This document shows positions 16,852-25,122 of a stretch of DNA of 64,000 nt, piece by piece; position 1 is the first letter of the stretch, and every line of letters starts with the position of its first letter. The DNA lies in contig CAWJDP010000004.1 of assembly GCA_963841715.1 (NCBI GenBank), forward strand, positions 434,001 through 498,000. The letters run 5' to 3'. The stretch is from DASPWW01 sp963841715 (GTDB taxonomy: Bacteria; Actinomycetota; Thermoleophilia; Solirubrobacterales; 70-9). A program made the position numbers and the translations under genes. A model generated the notes under the pieces. It did no database searches. It was not told the DNA's origin and saw nothing but the letters and a program-made list of their open reading frames with translations.

Positions 16852-17571
16852 ATGGTCACCGGTCCCGACCAAGCGACGGTCGCCGAGGAGGAGTACCTGG
16901 AGATCATGTACTGGCTCGAGGAGGCCGGGCTGCCGATCACGGGCGCGAACATCGCCCGCGCGATGCAGCTCTCGGCGCCGACTGTCCACGAGATGATCGG
17001 GCGGCTCGAATCCGACGGCTACGTCGACCGCGCCGACGACAAGTCACTCGAGTTCACCGCGCAGGGGCGCGAGGAGGCGCAGGCGATGGTTCGCCGCCAT
17101 CGCCTGATCGAGCGCTTCCTCACCGACGTCCTCGGGATCCCCTGGGACGAGGTCCACGAGGAGGCCGAGCGCCTCGAGCACGCGATGTCCCCGGTGCTCG
17201 AGGAGCGGATGCTCGCCGCCGTCGGCGACGCCAAGACCTGCCCCCACGGCCACCCGCTGGTCGCGGGCGAGCGCGAGCGGGGGGCGCTGCTCGCCGATGT
17301 TGAGCCGGGCGCGAGCGTGCTCGTGCTGCGGTTCGAGAACGAGGCCGAGGACCTGCTCCACTACCTCAAGGACGCCGGCCTGCACCCGGGGCTCGACGGC
17401 ACGCTCGAGAGCTCGGGAGACGACGAGGTCGTGATCGCGTCGGACGACGGCAGCCACCGCGTGTCGCGAAGCGTCGCCGAGACGGTCTCGGTGCGCGCGG
17501 ACCCAGCCCCCGAGCCGCGCCCACCGCTGCCCGAGCAGCTGGAGCTGTCCAGCGACCGGTACGGACGCTGA
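16852..17571 (+). CDS. DtxR/MntR-family metal-dependent transcriptional regulator
   Basis: A 239-residue repressor of the iron/manganese-dependent family. The N-terminal winged helix has EEEYLEIMYWLEE and the recognition region SAPTVHEMIGRLESDGYV. The dimerisation and metal domain has RRHRLIERFLTDVLGIPWDE, EEAERLEHAMS and the KTCPHGHPL motif with Cys and His ligands. An SH3-like FeoA domain follows, and the tail is disordered and acidic. It would bind an operator when loaded with Mn2+ or Fe2+. The ATG at 16852 was preferred over an in-frame GTG at 16825, which lies inside the 38-bp palindrome. No metal transporter gene is nearby. Confidence 0.88.
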   Translation: MVTGPDQATVAEEEYLEIMYWLEEAGLPITGANIARAMQLSAPTVHEMIGRLESDGYVDRADDKSLEFTAQGREEAQAMVRRHRLIERFLTDVLGIPWDEVHEEAERLEHAMSPVLEERMLAAVGDAKTCPHGHPLVAGERERGALLADVEPGASVLVLRFENEAEDLLHYLKDAGLHPGLDGTLESSGDDEVVIASDDGSHRVSRSVAETVSVRADPAPEPRPPLPEQLELSSDRYGR

Positions 17572-17576
17572 AACGC

Positions 17577-17605
17577 CGCCGGCCGCCCGGAGGGGACGGC
17601 CGGCG
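17577..17605 (+). terminator. GC hairpin after the DtxR-family gene
   Basis: A perfect 9-bp stem (CGCCGGCCG and CGGCCGGCG) with an 11-base loop starts 5 bases after the regulator's stop codon. A GT-rich rather than T-rich tail follows, so this is a likely but not classic intrinsic terminator. The hairpin may also serve the convergent small gene. Confidence 0.5.
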
Positions 17606-17658
17606 TGCGTGTGTGCGTGTGTGCGCGTGCGGTGCGGTGTGGTGTGGAGCGGACCCGG

Positions 17659-17892
17659 CTAAGCCCTCTTCTCGGCGGGGGCCGGAGCCCCGGTGCCGCA
17701 GATTTGGCGCAGGCGCCGGTACAGGTAGAGGTCCTGGGGGCGGGCGGCAACCTCTCGCCGGCCGACCGCGGCCTCGTGGTCGCGAACGGCGGCGGCGAGA
17801 TCGAGGAACCTTCGCTGCGCGGCTGGGCCCTCGATGCCCGGCCCTTGCTGCTTCGTGTCTTCCCCTTCGATGATCCAGACTGGGCTCATCAT
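17659..17892 (-). CDS. Small hypothetical protein (77 aa)
   Basis: The protein begins MMSPVWIIEGEDTKQQG and is mainly helical with many charged residues (AAAVRDHEAAVGRREVAARP). It has no signal peptide or membrane segment. Support for it as a gene comes from a purine-rich ribosome-binding stretch (GAAGGGGACGAG) directly before the ATG, and amino-acid composition unlike a chance frame. A GC hairpin (17912-17934) lies in its leader. I do not recognise a family. Confidence 0.5.
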   Translation of the reverse strand: MMSPVWIIEGEDTKQQGPGIEGPAAQRRFLDLAAAVRDHEAAVGRREVAARPQDLYLYRRLRQICGTGAPAPAEKRA

Positions 17893-18023
17893 CTCGTCCC
17901 CTTCTGTGGGGGCGCCGACCCTCGGGTCGGGCGCTGCGCTTGCGATTGCTACGAGGAGCGAATCTACGAGCGGCCGCTAAACGCGGTGTAACCCGTTCGT
18001 AAAGAGTTCGTGAGAGCTTCGGC

Positions 18024-19124
18024 TCAGGCCGGGCTCGCGGCGCGGACGCGGTCGAGCGCCCGCGCGAGCCGCTCGACGCCCTCCGAAATGCGCGCGGCGG
18101 GAACCGGCGCAAACGAGAGCCGCAGGCTCGACTCGCCGCCCTCGAGCATGAAGTCGGGGCCGGCGACGAGGGTCACGTCCTCCTCGGCCGCGACCTCAAC
18201 CAGTGCCCGAGTGTCGACGTCGTCGCGCAGCGACAGCCATAGGAAGTAGCCGCCCCGAGGCTTCACGAACTCAGCTTCGGGAATGTGCTCCTCGAGCGCG
18301 GAGGCCAGGGCGTCGCAGCGCTCGCCCAGCGCCGCCGAGACGACCTTCGTGTTCTCGGCCAGCGCGCCCGAGCGGCACAGCTCCCAGACGATCGACTCGG
18401 CGATCATGCTCGGCGAGATGTAGGTCTCGTTCGCGCGCGCAGCGAGCGTCGCAACCTGCTCGACAGGACCAGTCAGATAGCCGACGCGGACGCCGGGCGC
18501 GACCGTCTTCGAGAACGACGACGCGTAGATCACGCGGTCGGTGCGGTCGAGGTCGAGCATCGTCGGCAGCCCCTCGCCCGCGAACCGGACCTCGCGGTAG
18601 GGGTCGTCTTCGAAGATCAAGAACCCGTGCTCGTTTGCGAGCGCGACGAGCCGCTCGCGCTTCTCCTGCGAGAGCGTGCAGCCGGCGGGGTTGTGGAAGT
18701 TGGGGATCACGTGGATGAGCTTCACGGGGCCCTCGGCGAGCACCGCCTCGAGCGCGTCGACGTCGATCCCGTCGGCCTCGAGCGCGACGCCGACCCGCTC
18801 AACCCCGCGGCGCTCGAGCAGCAGCAGCGTGCGGTCGTAGGAGGGCTGCTCGACGACGACGCGGTCGCCGGGCTCGAGCATGTGCTGGAACAGGAACGCC
18901 GCCGCCTCCATCGACCCGTTCGTGCACATCACCTGCTCGGGCTCGGTCCCGTGCGCTTCGGCGATCCACTCAGCGAGGCCGAGGTGCCCGCGGCCCTTCC
19001 CGTACGAGAGCGCGCGCTCCCAATCGTCGGAGAGGGCGCGCTCGGCCGCGGCCCGCACCGCGTCGTGGGGGAGGATGTCGGCGCTCGGGGCGCCGCGCGC
19101 GAAGCTGATCACGTCCCCGGCCAT
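18024..19124 (-). CDS. PLP-dependent aminotransferase, fold type I (2-aminoadipate/MocR-like)
   Basis: A 366-residue class I/II aminotransferase without a GntR domain. It shows SYGKGRGHLGLAEWIAEAHG near residue 40, the PLP-stacking CTNGSMEAAAFL, IHVIPNFHNPAGCTLSQEKR with the substrate-binding Asn, FEDDPYREVRF (cofactor Asp), and the Schiff-base Lys in YASSFSKTVAPGVRVGYL. The family includes 2-aminoadipate and aromatic aminotransferases that use 2-oxoglutarate. The exact donor cannot be fixed from sequence. The start MAGDVISFARGAPS is the usual N-terminus for the group. Confidence 0.85.
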   Translation of the reverse strand: MAGDVISFARGAPSADILPHDAVRAAAERALSDDWERALSYGKGRGHLGLAEWIAEAHGTEPEQVMCTNGSMEAAAFLFQHMLEPGDRVVVEQPSYDRTLLLLERRGVERVGVALEADGIDVDALEAVLAEGPVKLIHVIPNFHNPAGCTLSQEKRERLVALANEHGFLIFEDDPYREVRFAGEGLPTMLDLDRTDRVIYASSFSKTVAPGVRVGYLTGPVEQVATLAARANETYISPSMIAESIVWELCRSGALAENTKVVSAALGERCDALASALEEHIPEAEFVKPRGGYFLWLSLRDDVDTRALVEVAAEEDVTLVAGPDFMLEGGESSLRLSFAPVPAARISEGVERLARALDRVRAASPA

Positions 19125-19181
19125 CGCGGCCGAGTATGCCAGAGGGCTCCTACGGCTCGACCGCGATCGCCGCCCCCGTCC

Positions 19182-19631
19182 CTACTGGGGCTTCCACTCG
19201 GCCTCCCACTTAATCGGGAGCGGCGGCAGGTCGGGGTCGACACCGCCGGGGGCGTAGTAGACGGACCCCTGCGCCTTTTTCCCCTTCACGGTGCCGGCGA
19301 CGTAGCCGTAGTAGCCGCTGGCGGGGCTGTTGATTTGGAACTCGCCCTTCCTCCCCTTCTTCCCCTTCTTGTGGATCTTCCCCGACAGCCCGGCCCAGCT
19401 CGGCTGCATGCAGGGGTACACGCAGCTCGGGTCGTAGAAGTCGAAGAACACGAGCCCCACGCTCTTGTTCGTGATCGTGAGCTGGACCGCGTTGTGCTGC
19501 GCCTGCTGGCTGCTTCCCGAGTACGTCCCCTTCTTCCACTTCGCCGCCGCAACACCGGCGAACAGGGCCAGCGCCACGGTGGCCGCGATCGCCGCGATCG
19601 CAAGGCCTCGAAGCATCGTCCTCATCCTCAA
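19182..19631 (-). CDS. Secreted hypothetical protein
   Basis: A 149-residue protein with a clear Sec signal peptide: MRMRTMLRGLAIAAIAATVA, with a probable cut after AGVAAA near residue 30. The mature part is basic (KKGKKGRKG) and beta-rich, with two cysteines in SCVYPC that could form a disulphide. Repeated G-x-Y and V-x-G strands suggest a small beta-sandwich. It belongs to no family I can name. Similar short exported proteins are common in high-GC actinobacteria. Confidence 0.7.
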   Translation of the reverse strand: MRMRTMLRGLAIAAIAATVALALFAGVAAAKWKKGTYSGSSQQAQHNAVQLTITNKSVGLVFFDFYDPSCVYPCMQPSWAGLSGKIHKKGKKGRKGEFQINSPASGYYGYVAGTVKGKKAQGSVYYAPGGVDPDLPPLPIKWEAEWKPQ

Positions 19632-19668
19632 CCCCCCTGTTGGAAACCGAGGCTGAGCGTAGCGCGAA

Positions 19669-20547
19669 CTAGGCGCGCGCGCTCAGCGTCTCGACCGCGA
19701 GCTGGGCGGTCTCGGTCGGGCTGCGCCCGACGCGCACGTCCTTGGCCTCGAGCGCCTGCTTCTTCGCCTCGGCGGTGCCCGACGAGCCGGAGATGATCGC
19801 TCCGGCGTGGCCCATCTGCTTGCCCGGCGGGGCGGTGAACCCGGCGATGTACGCGACGACGGGCTTCGTCACCTTCTCCGCGATGTACACCGCGGCGCGC
19901 TCCTCGGCGTCGCCGCCGATCTCGCCGACCATCACGATCAGCTCGGTCTCGTCGTCGTTCTCGAACAGCTCGAGCACGTCGATGAAGTCGGAGCCGATGA
20001 TCGGATCGCCGCCGATCCCGACGATCGTCGAGTTCCCGAGCCCGGCCTGGGCGAGCTCGTTGCCGATCTGGTAGGTCAGCGTGCCCGACTTCGAGACGAC
20101 CCCGATCGCGCCGGGCTTGAAGAAGTGCGCGGGAATGATCCCGACATTCGCCTTCCCGGGCGAGAGGACGCCGGGGCAGTTGGGGCCGATCAGCCGCACG
20201 CCCTGCTGCTTCGCCTGCCAGTAGACGCGCAGCGTGTCGTGGACGGGGATCCCCTCGGTGATCGTGATCACCGTTTCGACGCCGGCGTTGATCGCCTCCT
20301 CCATTGCCGCGGCGGCGAACCGCGCCGGGACGAAGATCATCGACGTGTTCGCCCCGCGCTCGGCGACCGCCTCGGCGATCGTGTCGAAGATCGGGATCCC
20401 CTCGACGTCCTGGCCGCCCTTCTTCGGCGTCACACCCGCGACGACGTCGGTCCCATACTCGCGGTTGCGAAGCCCGTGGAAGGTCCCCTCGCGGCCGGTG
20501 AGGCCGGAGATCACGAGCTTGGTGTCGTCATCGACGACGATCGCCAT
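19669..20547 (-). CDS. sucD: Succinyl-CoA synthetase alpha subunit
   Basis: A 292-residue subunit that binds CoA and carries the phosphohistidine. It has the CoA-binding N-terminus VISGLTGREGTFHGLRNREY, IFVPARFAAAAMEEAI, the RLIGPNCPGVLSPGKANVGI motif, and the active-site GFTAPPGKQMGHAGAI with the His that is phosphorylated. With SucC it makes ATP or GTP from succinyl-CoA in the TCA cycle. It starts 3 bases after the sucC stop, so the pair is cotranscribed in the order sucC-sucD. Confidence 0.96.
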   Translation of the reverse strand: MAIVVDDDTKLVISGLTGREGTFHGLRNREYGTDVVAGVTPKKGGQDVEGIPIFDTIAEAVAERGANTSMIFVPARFAAAAMEEAINAGVETVITITEGIPVHDTLRVYWQAKQQGVRLIGPNCPGVLSPGKANVGIIPAHFFKPGAIGVVSKSGTLTYQIGNELAQAGLGNSTIVGIGGDPIIGSDFIDVLELFENDDETELIVMVGEIGGDAEERAAVYIAEKVTKPVVAYIAGFTAPPGKQMGHAGAIISGSSGTAEAKKQALEAKDVRVGRSPTETAQLAVETLSARA

Positions 20548-20550
20548 CGG

Positions 20551-21717
20551 CTAATCAGCCCCCGACAGCTCGACGACGCGCTCGGCGGCACCGAGCATCG
20601 TCTTCTCGACGTGTAGGTCGTCGAGGTCGGCGTCCGCGAGCAGCCCCAGGCCCTCCTCGGAGTTCGTGCCGTCGAGGCGGACGACCATCGGCACGTCGAT
20701 CTCGATCCGGCTCTGGGCCTCGATGATCCCCTTTGCGATCTCGTCGCAGCGCGTGATCCCCCCGAAGATGTTGAACAGGATCGCGTTGACCGCCTCGTCG
20801 GAGGTGATCACGGTCAGCGCGTCGACGATCGCGTCGGCCTTCGAGCCGCCGCCGGCGTCGAGGAAGTTCGCGGGCTTGCCGCCGGCCTGGGCGACGACGT
20901 CGAGCGTAGACATGCACAGCCCGGCGCCGTTGGCGAGGATCCCGACGTCGCCGTCGAGCTTGACGTAGATCAGGCCGCGCTCCTTCGCCATGCGCTCGAG
21001 CGGGTCCTCGTCGGCGGGGTTCTCCATCTCGGCGACGTCCTCCTGGCGGAACAGCGCGTTGTTGTCGATAGTCACCTTCGAGTCGAGGGCGACCACGGTT
21101 CCGTCCTTGGTCAGAACGAGCGGGTTGATCTCGACCAGCGTCGCGTCCGCGCCGCCGAACATCAGGTAGACCTTGACGAGGGCCTCGGCGACGGCATCGG
21201 CGGCCTGGTCGGGGATCCCGGCCTGGGCTGCGAGGTCACGTGCGGTCTTCGCGTCGAGGCCGCCGTCGAGCGGATCGATGTGGCGGCGGACGAGCGCGTC
21301 AGGGTCCCTATCGGCGATCTCCTCGACGTTCATCCCACCCATTGCCGAGAGCATCGCCAGCACCTTCTTCTCCGAGCGGTCGAGAATCAGCGAGGCGTAG
21401 TACTCGGACTCGATCTCCGATGCGGCCTCGACCCAGACCTCGTCGACGCGGAACGGCCCCTCACCGCGGGGGCCGCGGATGTCCATCCCGATGATCGCCT
21501 CGGCGGCGTCGCGCGCCTCCTCGGCGTTCTCGGCGACCTTGATCCCACCGGCCTTGCCCCGGCCTCCGATCTGGACCTGGGCCTTGATCACGCACGGATA
21601 ACCGACCGCGTCGGCGGCTGTTACCGCGTCCCCGACCGTGCTCGCGACGGATCCCGTCGGGACGGGCACTCCGTGCTCGGCGAACAGCTGCTTTCCCTGG
21701 TATTCGAGTAGATCCAA
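20551..21717 (-). CDS. sucC: Succinyl-CoA synthetase beta subunit
   Basis: A 388-residue ATP-grasp subunit. The start MDLLEYQGKQLFAEHGVPVP is characteristic. KAQVQIGGRGKAGGIKVAE binds the nucleotide, LVEINPLVLTKDG carries metal ligands, and ANGAGLCMSTLDVV plus ILFNIFGGITRCDEIAKGI form the C-terminal ligase domain facing the alpha subunit. It is the first gene of the two-gene operon. A gap of about 120 bases to the divergent HAD gene contains the promoters. Confidence 0.96.
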   Translation of the reverse strand: MDLLEYQGKQLFAEHGVPVPTGSVASTVGDAVTAADAVGYPCVIKAQVQIGGRGKAGGIKVAENAEEARDAAEAIIGMDIRGPRGEGPFRVDEVWVEAASEIESEYYASLILDRSEKKVLAMLSAMGGMNVEEIADRDPDALVRRHIDPLDGGLDAKTARDLAAQAGIPDQAADAVAEALVKVYLMFGGADATLVEINPLVLTKDGTVVALDSKVTIDNNALFRQEDVAEMENPADEDPLERMAKERGLIYVKLDGDVGILANGAGLCMSTLDVVAQAGGKPANFLDAGGGSKADAIVDALTVITSDEAVNAILFNIFGGITRCDEIAKGIIEAQSRIEIDVPMVVRLDGTNSEEGLGLLADADLDDLHVEKTMLGAAERVVELSGAD

Positions 21718-21840
21718 GCCCGGGGGCCCCGGTGCCTCGCTTGCGCGCTCAGCCTATCCGACCGCGAACGTCCGCGGTGCAGCGTGACAGGGACCGCTCA
21801 CGGCGTTCACGTGCCGGTTGGCATAATCCCGCCTCCGCCT

Positions 21841-22521
21841 ATGGCGCTTCCGGGACTGAAAACCATCAAGTGGGTGACCACCGACTGCTACGGGACCCTG
21901 ATCGACTGGGAGAAGGGGATCGTCGAGGCGTTCAACGCCGAGGCCGACAAGGACGGTCTCACGGTCGACACGGCCCAGCTGCTCGAGCGCTTCTTCCCGA
22001 TTCAGCGCGAGATCATGGCGGGGTCGTACGAGCTCTACGCCGAGGTTCTGCGGCGGACCGCGGTCCAGGTCGCCGAGGAGCTGGGATGGCAGCTGGAGCC
22101 CTCCCGGGCCCAGTTCCTCCCCGACAGCGTCCCGAGCTGGCAACCGTTCCGGGAGGCAAACGCCGCCATGGACCGGCTCGGCAAGCGCTACGAGGTTGGG
22201 ATCGTCTCGAACATCGACGACAAGCTGCTCGGGCTCTCGCGCAGGCACCTGCGGACTGAGCTCGACATCGTCGTCACCGCCCAGCAGGTGCGCAGCTACA
22301 AGCCCGACCCCGCCCACTTCAAGGAGGCTGCGAGGCGGATGGGCGGCAAGAAGGGCTGGGTCCACATCGCGTCCAGCTACGAGGCCGACGTCGCGCCGTT
22401 GCTGAAGATGAACGTGCCCGTGATCTGGGTCAACCGCCACGGCGAGAAGCTCGAGGGTCGCAAGGCCGCGAGCTCTACGGTCAAGAATCTCCGCGACGCA
22501 GCGAAGCGGCTCGGCTGCTAG
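21841..22521 (+). CDS. Haloacid dehalogenase type II-like HAD hydrolase
   Basis: A 226-residue HAD protein. The nucleophile Asp is in WVTTDCYGTLIDWEKG (residues 11-26), Ser/Thr in EVGIVSNIDDKLL, and the conserved Lys in RSYKPDPAHFKEA. The C-terminal HIASSYEADVAPL and VPVIWVNRHGEKLEG match the L-2-haloacid dehalogenase branch. The substrate could be a 2-haloacid or a small phosphate ester; the type II pattern favours the first but does not prove it. The ATG at 21841 was chosen because upstream in-frame residues are not conserved. Confidence 0.8.
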   Translation: MALPGLKTIKWVTTDCYGTLIDWEKGIVEAFNAEADKDGLTVDTAQLLERFFPIQREIMAGSYELYAEVLRRTAVQVAEELGWQLEPSRAQFLPDSVPSWQPFREANAAMDRLGKRYEVGIVSNIDDKLLGLSRRHLRTELDIVVTAQQVRSYKPDPAHFKEAARRMGGKKGWVHIASSYEADVAPLLKMNVPVIWVNRHGEKLEGRKAASSTVKNLRDAAKRLGC

Positions 22522-22547
22522 CGGTCGGTGACCGCCGGAACGTCGGA

Positions 22548-23522
22548 ATGAGCGCTTCCGGGCAAGCCGCGCCGGCGGCGCGGCCCGCCGATCCGGCCGA
22601 CGAGGCGCTCGTCGCGCGTGCTCGGGAGCGCTTCGCCCGCGAGCATCGGCGCCCGGCGCGCCGGCGCGCCGGCTCCGCGCTCCCGAACCTGATCGTGATC
22701 GGGGGCCTGAAGTGCGGGACGACGAGCCTCCACCACTACCTCGGGCTTCACCCCGAGGTGCAGATGTCACGGCCGAAGGAGCTCAACTTCTTCGTCGAGG
22801 AGCTGAACTGGCCACTCGGCGCCGACTGGTACGCGAACCACTTCCGCCCCGGTTCGCCGGTCCGCGGCGAGACCTCGCCCCACTACACGAACTACCCGCG
22901 CTTCGACGGGGTCGCCGAGCGGATGCACTCGCTCGTCCCCGACGCGCGGCTCATCTACATGGTCCGCGATCCGATCGACCGCATGCTCTCGCACTACCTG
23001 CACAACATCGCCGGGGGCTACGACGACCGCCCGCTCGAGGTCGCGCTCGCCGACCCCGGCAGTGCCTACGTCGATCGCAGCCGCTACGCGCTGCAGGCCG
23101 AGCGCTACCTCACCCGGTTCGACGACTCGCAGCTGCTCGTCGTCGCGCGCGAGGACCTGCTCGGCGAGCGCCGCGAGACGCTCCGGCGCGTGTTCGGGTT
23201 CCTCGGCATCGACGCCGGCTTCGACTCGCCGCAGTTCTCGCGCGAGTGGGAGACGGGATCGGGGAAGAAGAGCGGCGGGTTCCGGCTCATGGACCGCGCC
23301 GTACGGCTCCCCGGCCTGCGCTCGATGGACCGCAACTTCGACCGCCTCCCCGAGAGCCTGCGCTGGATCGTCGAGCGGATCGTCCACGACCCGGACAGCG
23401 GCGAGGCGGCGAAGCCCGAGGTGCCGGCCGCGCTCCGCGCGCGCCTCGTCGAGCTGTTCTCCGACGACGTCGCCCGACTCGAGGCGATCACCGGCCGCAG
23501 CTTCGGATGGCTCGAGCGCTGA
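22548..23522 (+). CDS. Sulfotransferase (PAPS-dependent)
   Basis: A 324-residue sulfotransferase. The 5'-phosphosulfate-binding loop is LIVIGGLKCGTTSLHHYLG near residue 48, followed by RPKELNFFVEELNW. The 3'-phosphate-binding element is IYMVRDPIDRMLSHYLHN near residue 139. Such proteins move sulfate from PAPS to a carbohydrate or small molecule. The C-terminal LRARLVELFSDDVARLEAIT matches heparan/NDST-like sulfotransferases. It is the first of four overlapping genes; its TGA overlaps the next ATG (TGATG). Confidence 0.88.
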   Translation: MSASGQAAPAARPADPADEALVARARERFAREHRRPARRRAGSALPNLIVIGGLKCGTTSLHHYLGLHPEVQMSRPKELNFFVEELNWPLGADWYANHFRPGSPVRGETSPHYTNYPRFDGVAERMHSLVPDARLIYMVRDPIDRMLSHYLHNIAGGYDDRPLEVALADPGSAYVDRSRYALQAERYLTRFDDSQLLVVAREDLLGERRETLRRVFGFLGIDAGFDSPQFSREWETGSGKKSGGFRLMDRAVRLPGLRSMDRNFDRLPESLRWIVERIVHDPDSGEAAKPEVPAALRARLVELFSDDVARLEAITGRSFGWLER

Positions 23523-23926
23523 TGGCCGAGTCGAACGCGGACATCGTTCGCTCCTGGTTCGATGAGTTCGAGCGCACCGGCAGCATCGAGTCCCTGATCG
23601 ACCACATCCACCCGGACTTCGAGGGGGTCGTTCCCGCGACGCTGTCGATCGAGCCCGACACCTACCGCGGCCACGAGGGCGCCCGCCGCTACATCGACAC
23701 CTTCTACGAGATCATGGACGAGGTCCGCTTCGTCGCCGATGAGTTCATCGAGCACGGGGATGTCGTGATCGTGCCGGCGCACGTCGTCGCGACCGGGAAG
23801 GAGACCGGGATCGAGGTCGAGCAGTCCGCGATCCAGGTGTGGGAGCTGCGCGACGGCAAGGCGCTCCACGTCACCGCCTACGCCACCCGCGAGGAGGCGC
23901 TCGAGGCGCTCGGGGAGCCGACGTGA
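23522..23926 (+). CDS. NTF2/SnoaL-like protein
   Basis: A 134-residue cone-fold protein: an N-terminal helix (ADIVRSWFDEFERTGSIESL), then VHPDFE-like HIHPDFEGVVPAT, GHEGARRYIDTFYEIMDEVR and a curved beta-sheet ending VWELRDGKALHVTAYATREE. This is the common NTF2/SnoaL shape, used by isomerases, cyclases and binding proteins, so no reaction can be assigned. Its start shares a base with the sulfotransferase stop, and its stop overlaps the next gene's GTG by 3 bases, so translational coupling is likely. Confidence 0.8.
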   Translation: MAESNADIVRSWFDEFERTGSIESLIDHIHPDFEGVVPATLSIEPDTYRGHEGARRYIDTFYEIMDEVRFVADEFIEHGDVVIVPAHVVATGKETGIEVEQSAIQVWELRDGKALHVTAYATREEALEALGEPT

Positions 23927-24360
23927 GGGTCGCGATCGCCGCCGACGAGCGCGCGGGGATCGCCGAGGTCCTCGACGAGGAGCTGCGCCGCCGCGGGCAC
24001 GAGACGATCCCCCATGGCGCGCTCTCGGGCGAGGAGCGACCCGAGTGGGCATGGGCGAGCGAGGCCGCGGCGCGCGACGTCGCCGAGGGCCGCGCCGAGG
24101 TCGGGATCGTCTGCTGCTGGACCGGGACCGGCGCCTCGATCGCCGCGAACAAGGTCAGGGGCATCCGCGCGGCGCTGTGCGGCGACGGGCCGACGGCGGC
24201 GGGGGCGCGGCGCTGGAACGACGCCAACGTGCTGGCGCTGTCGCTCCGCGCGACCTCGGAGCCCGAGCTGGTCGAGATCCTCGACGCCTGGTTCGAGGGC
24301 GAGCCGAGCGCCGACGAGGACGACCTTGCCAACGTCGCCCACGTCGGCGAGATCGAGTGA
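23923..24360 (+). CDS. RpiB/LacA/LacB-family sugar-phosphate isomerase
   Basis: A 145-residue protein that begins VRVAIAADERAGIAEVLDEE and carries the RpiB active-site region as GIVCCWTGTGASIAANKVRG, followed by IRAALCGD and ARRWNDANVLALS. RpiB isomerises ribose 5-phosphate and ribulose 5-phosphate; LacA/B use galactose 6-phosphate. The catalytic Cys is kept, but a Trp replaces the usual Gly after it. That change, and the lack of other pentose genes beside it, makes an altered substrate likely. The GTG start overlaps the previous stop (GTGA). Confidence 0.82.
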   Translation: MRVAIAADERAGIAEVLDEELRRRGHETIPHGALSGEERPEWAWASEAAARDVAEGRAEVGIVCCWTGTGASIAANKVRGIRAALCGDGPTAAGARRWNDANVLALSLRATSEPELVEILDAWFEGEPSADEDDLANVAHVGEIE

Positions 24361-24364
24361 TGGG

Positions 24365-25117
24365 ATGCGGCGGCTGTTCCCGGACCCTGGGCCGACGAGC
24401 GCCGACGAGCAGGTCGGCCGCCTCGACCTCAACGGTCTCGCCGGCGGCGAGCGACCTTACGTGGTCAGCAACTTCGCGCTGACCGTCGACGGCCAGGCGA
24501 CGATCGCCGGGCGCTCCGGCGCGATCGGCAGCGGCGCCGACACCGCGTGCTCTTCGACCTCCTGCGCACGCGCGCAGACGCGATCATCGGTCGGCGCGGG
24601 GACGATCCGGGCCGAGCGCTACGGCCCGATGATCGAGGACTCGGCCGCGCGCTCGCGCCGCGACCGCGACTCGCTCGCCCACTACCCGCTCGCCGTGATC
24701 GTCAGCGAGCGCTTCGACCTGCCCTGGGACATCCCGCTGTTCACGACGGGACTCGGCAGCGTCCTGATCGCCACCGCGAGCGACGCCGAGCGTCCCGAGA
24801 CCGCGACCACCGTCCGCGTCGTGCGTCATCCCCGAAGGTCGACGTCGCCCGCCTGCTCTGCGGAGCTGCGACACGAGCGCGGCGTCCGCTCGGTTCTGTG
24901 CGAGGGCGGACCGCACCTGCACGCGGAGCTGTTCGCGCTCGACCTCCTCGACGAGCTCTTCCTCACCCGGGCTTCGAAGCTCGCGCGGCGGCTCGGGTCC
25001 GGGACTGTTCGCGGGCGCGCCCGAGCGCCCGACCGAGCTCGAGGCGCGTTTGGATGCTCGAGCAGGAGCGGGGAGCTGTTCGGCCGCTACCGCGTCAGGC
25101 GCGACGAGAGCGGCTAG
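24365..25117 (+). pseudogene. RibD C-terminal/dihydrofolate reductase-like protein, frameshifted
   Basis: Reading from the ATG at 24365 gives RPYVVSNFALTVDGQATIAG, typical of the NADPH-dependent RibD_C (5-amino-6-ribosylamino-uracil reductase-like) fold, then VGAGTIRAERYGP and RSVLCEGGPHLHAELF. Three short stretches are out of frame: 24545-24595 (should read VLFDLLRTRADAIIVGAG), about 24830-24865, and about 24980-25075. Each is bounded by compensating indels, so the frame returns. Sequence error is likely. The family includes riboflavin reductases and deaminase-free paralogues; it is the last gene of the sulfotransferase operon. Confidence 0.7.
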
Positions 25118-25122
25118 GCGCC

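Noticed and set aside
17604..17650. GT-rich run considered as a repeat or CRISPR-like element
   Set aside because: It is a short simple-sequence run of GTGTG/GCGTG without spacers or regular units.
23105..24052. Minus-strand frame of about 315 codons opposite the sulfotransferase and NTF2-like genes
   Set aside because: Arg/Ser-rich composition with no motif, and fully covered by plus-strand genes with family signatures.
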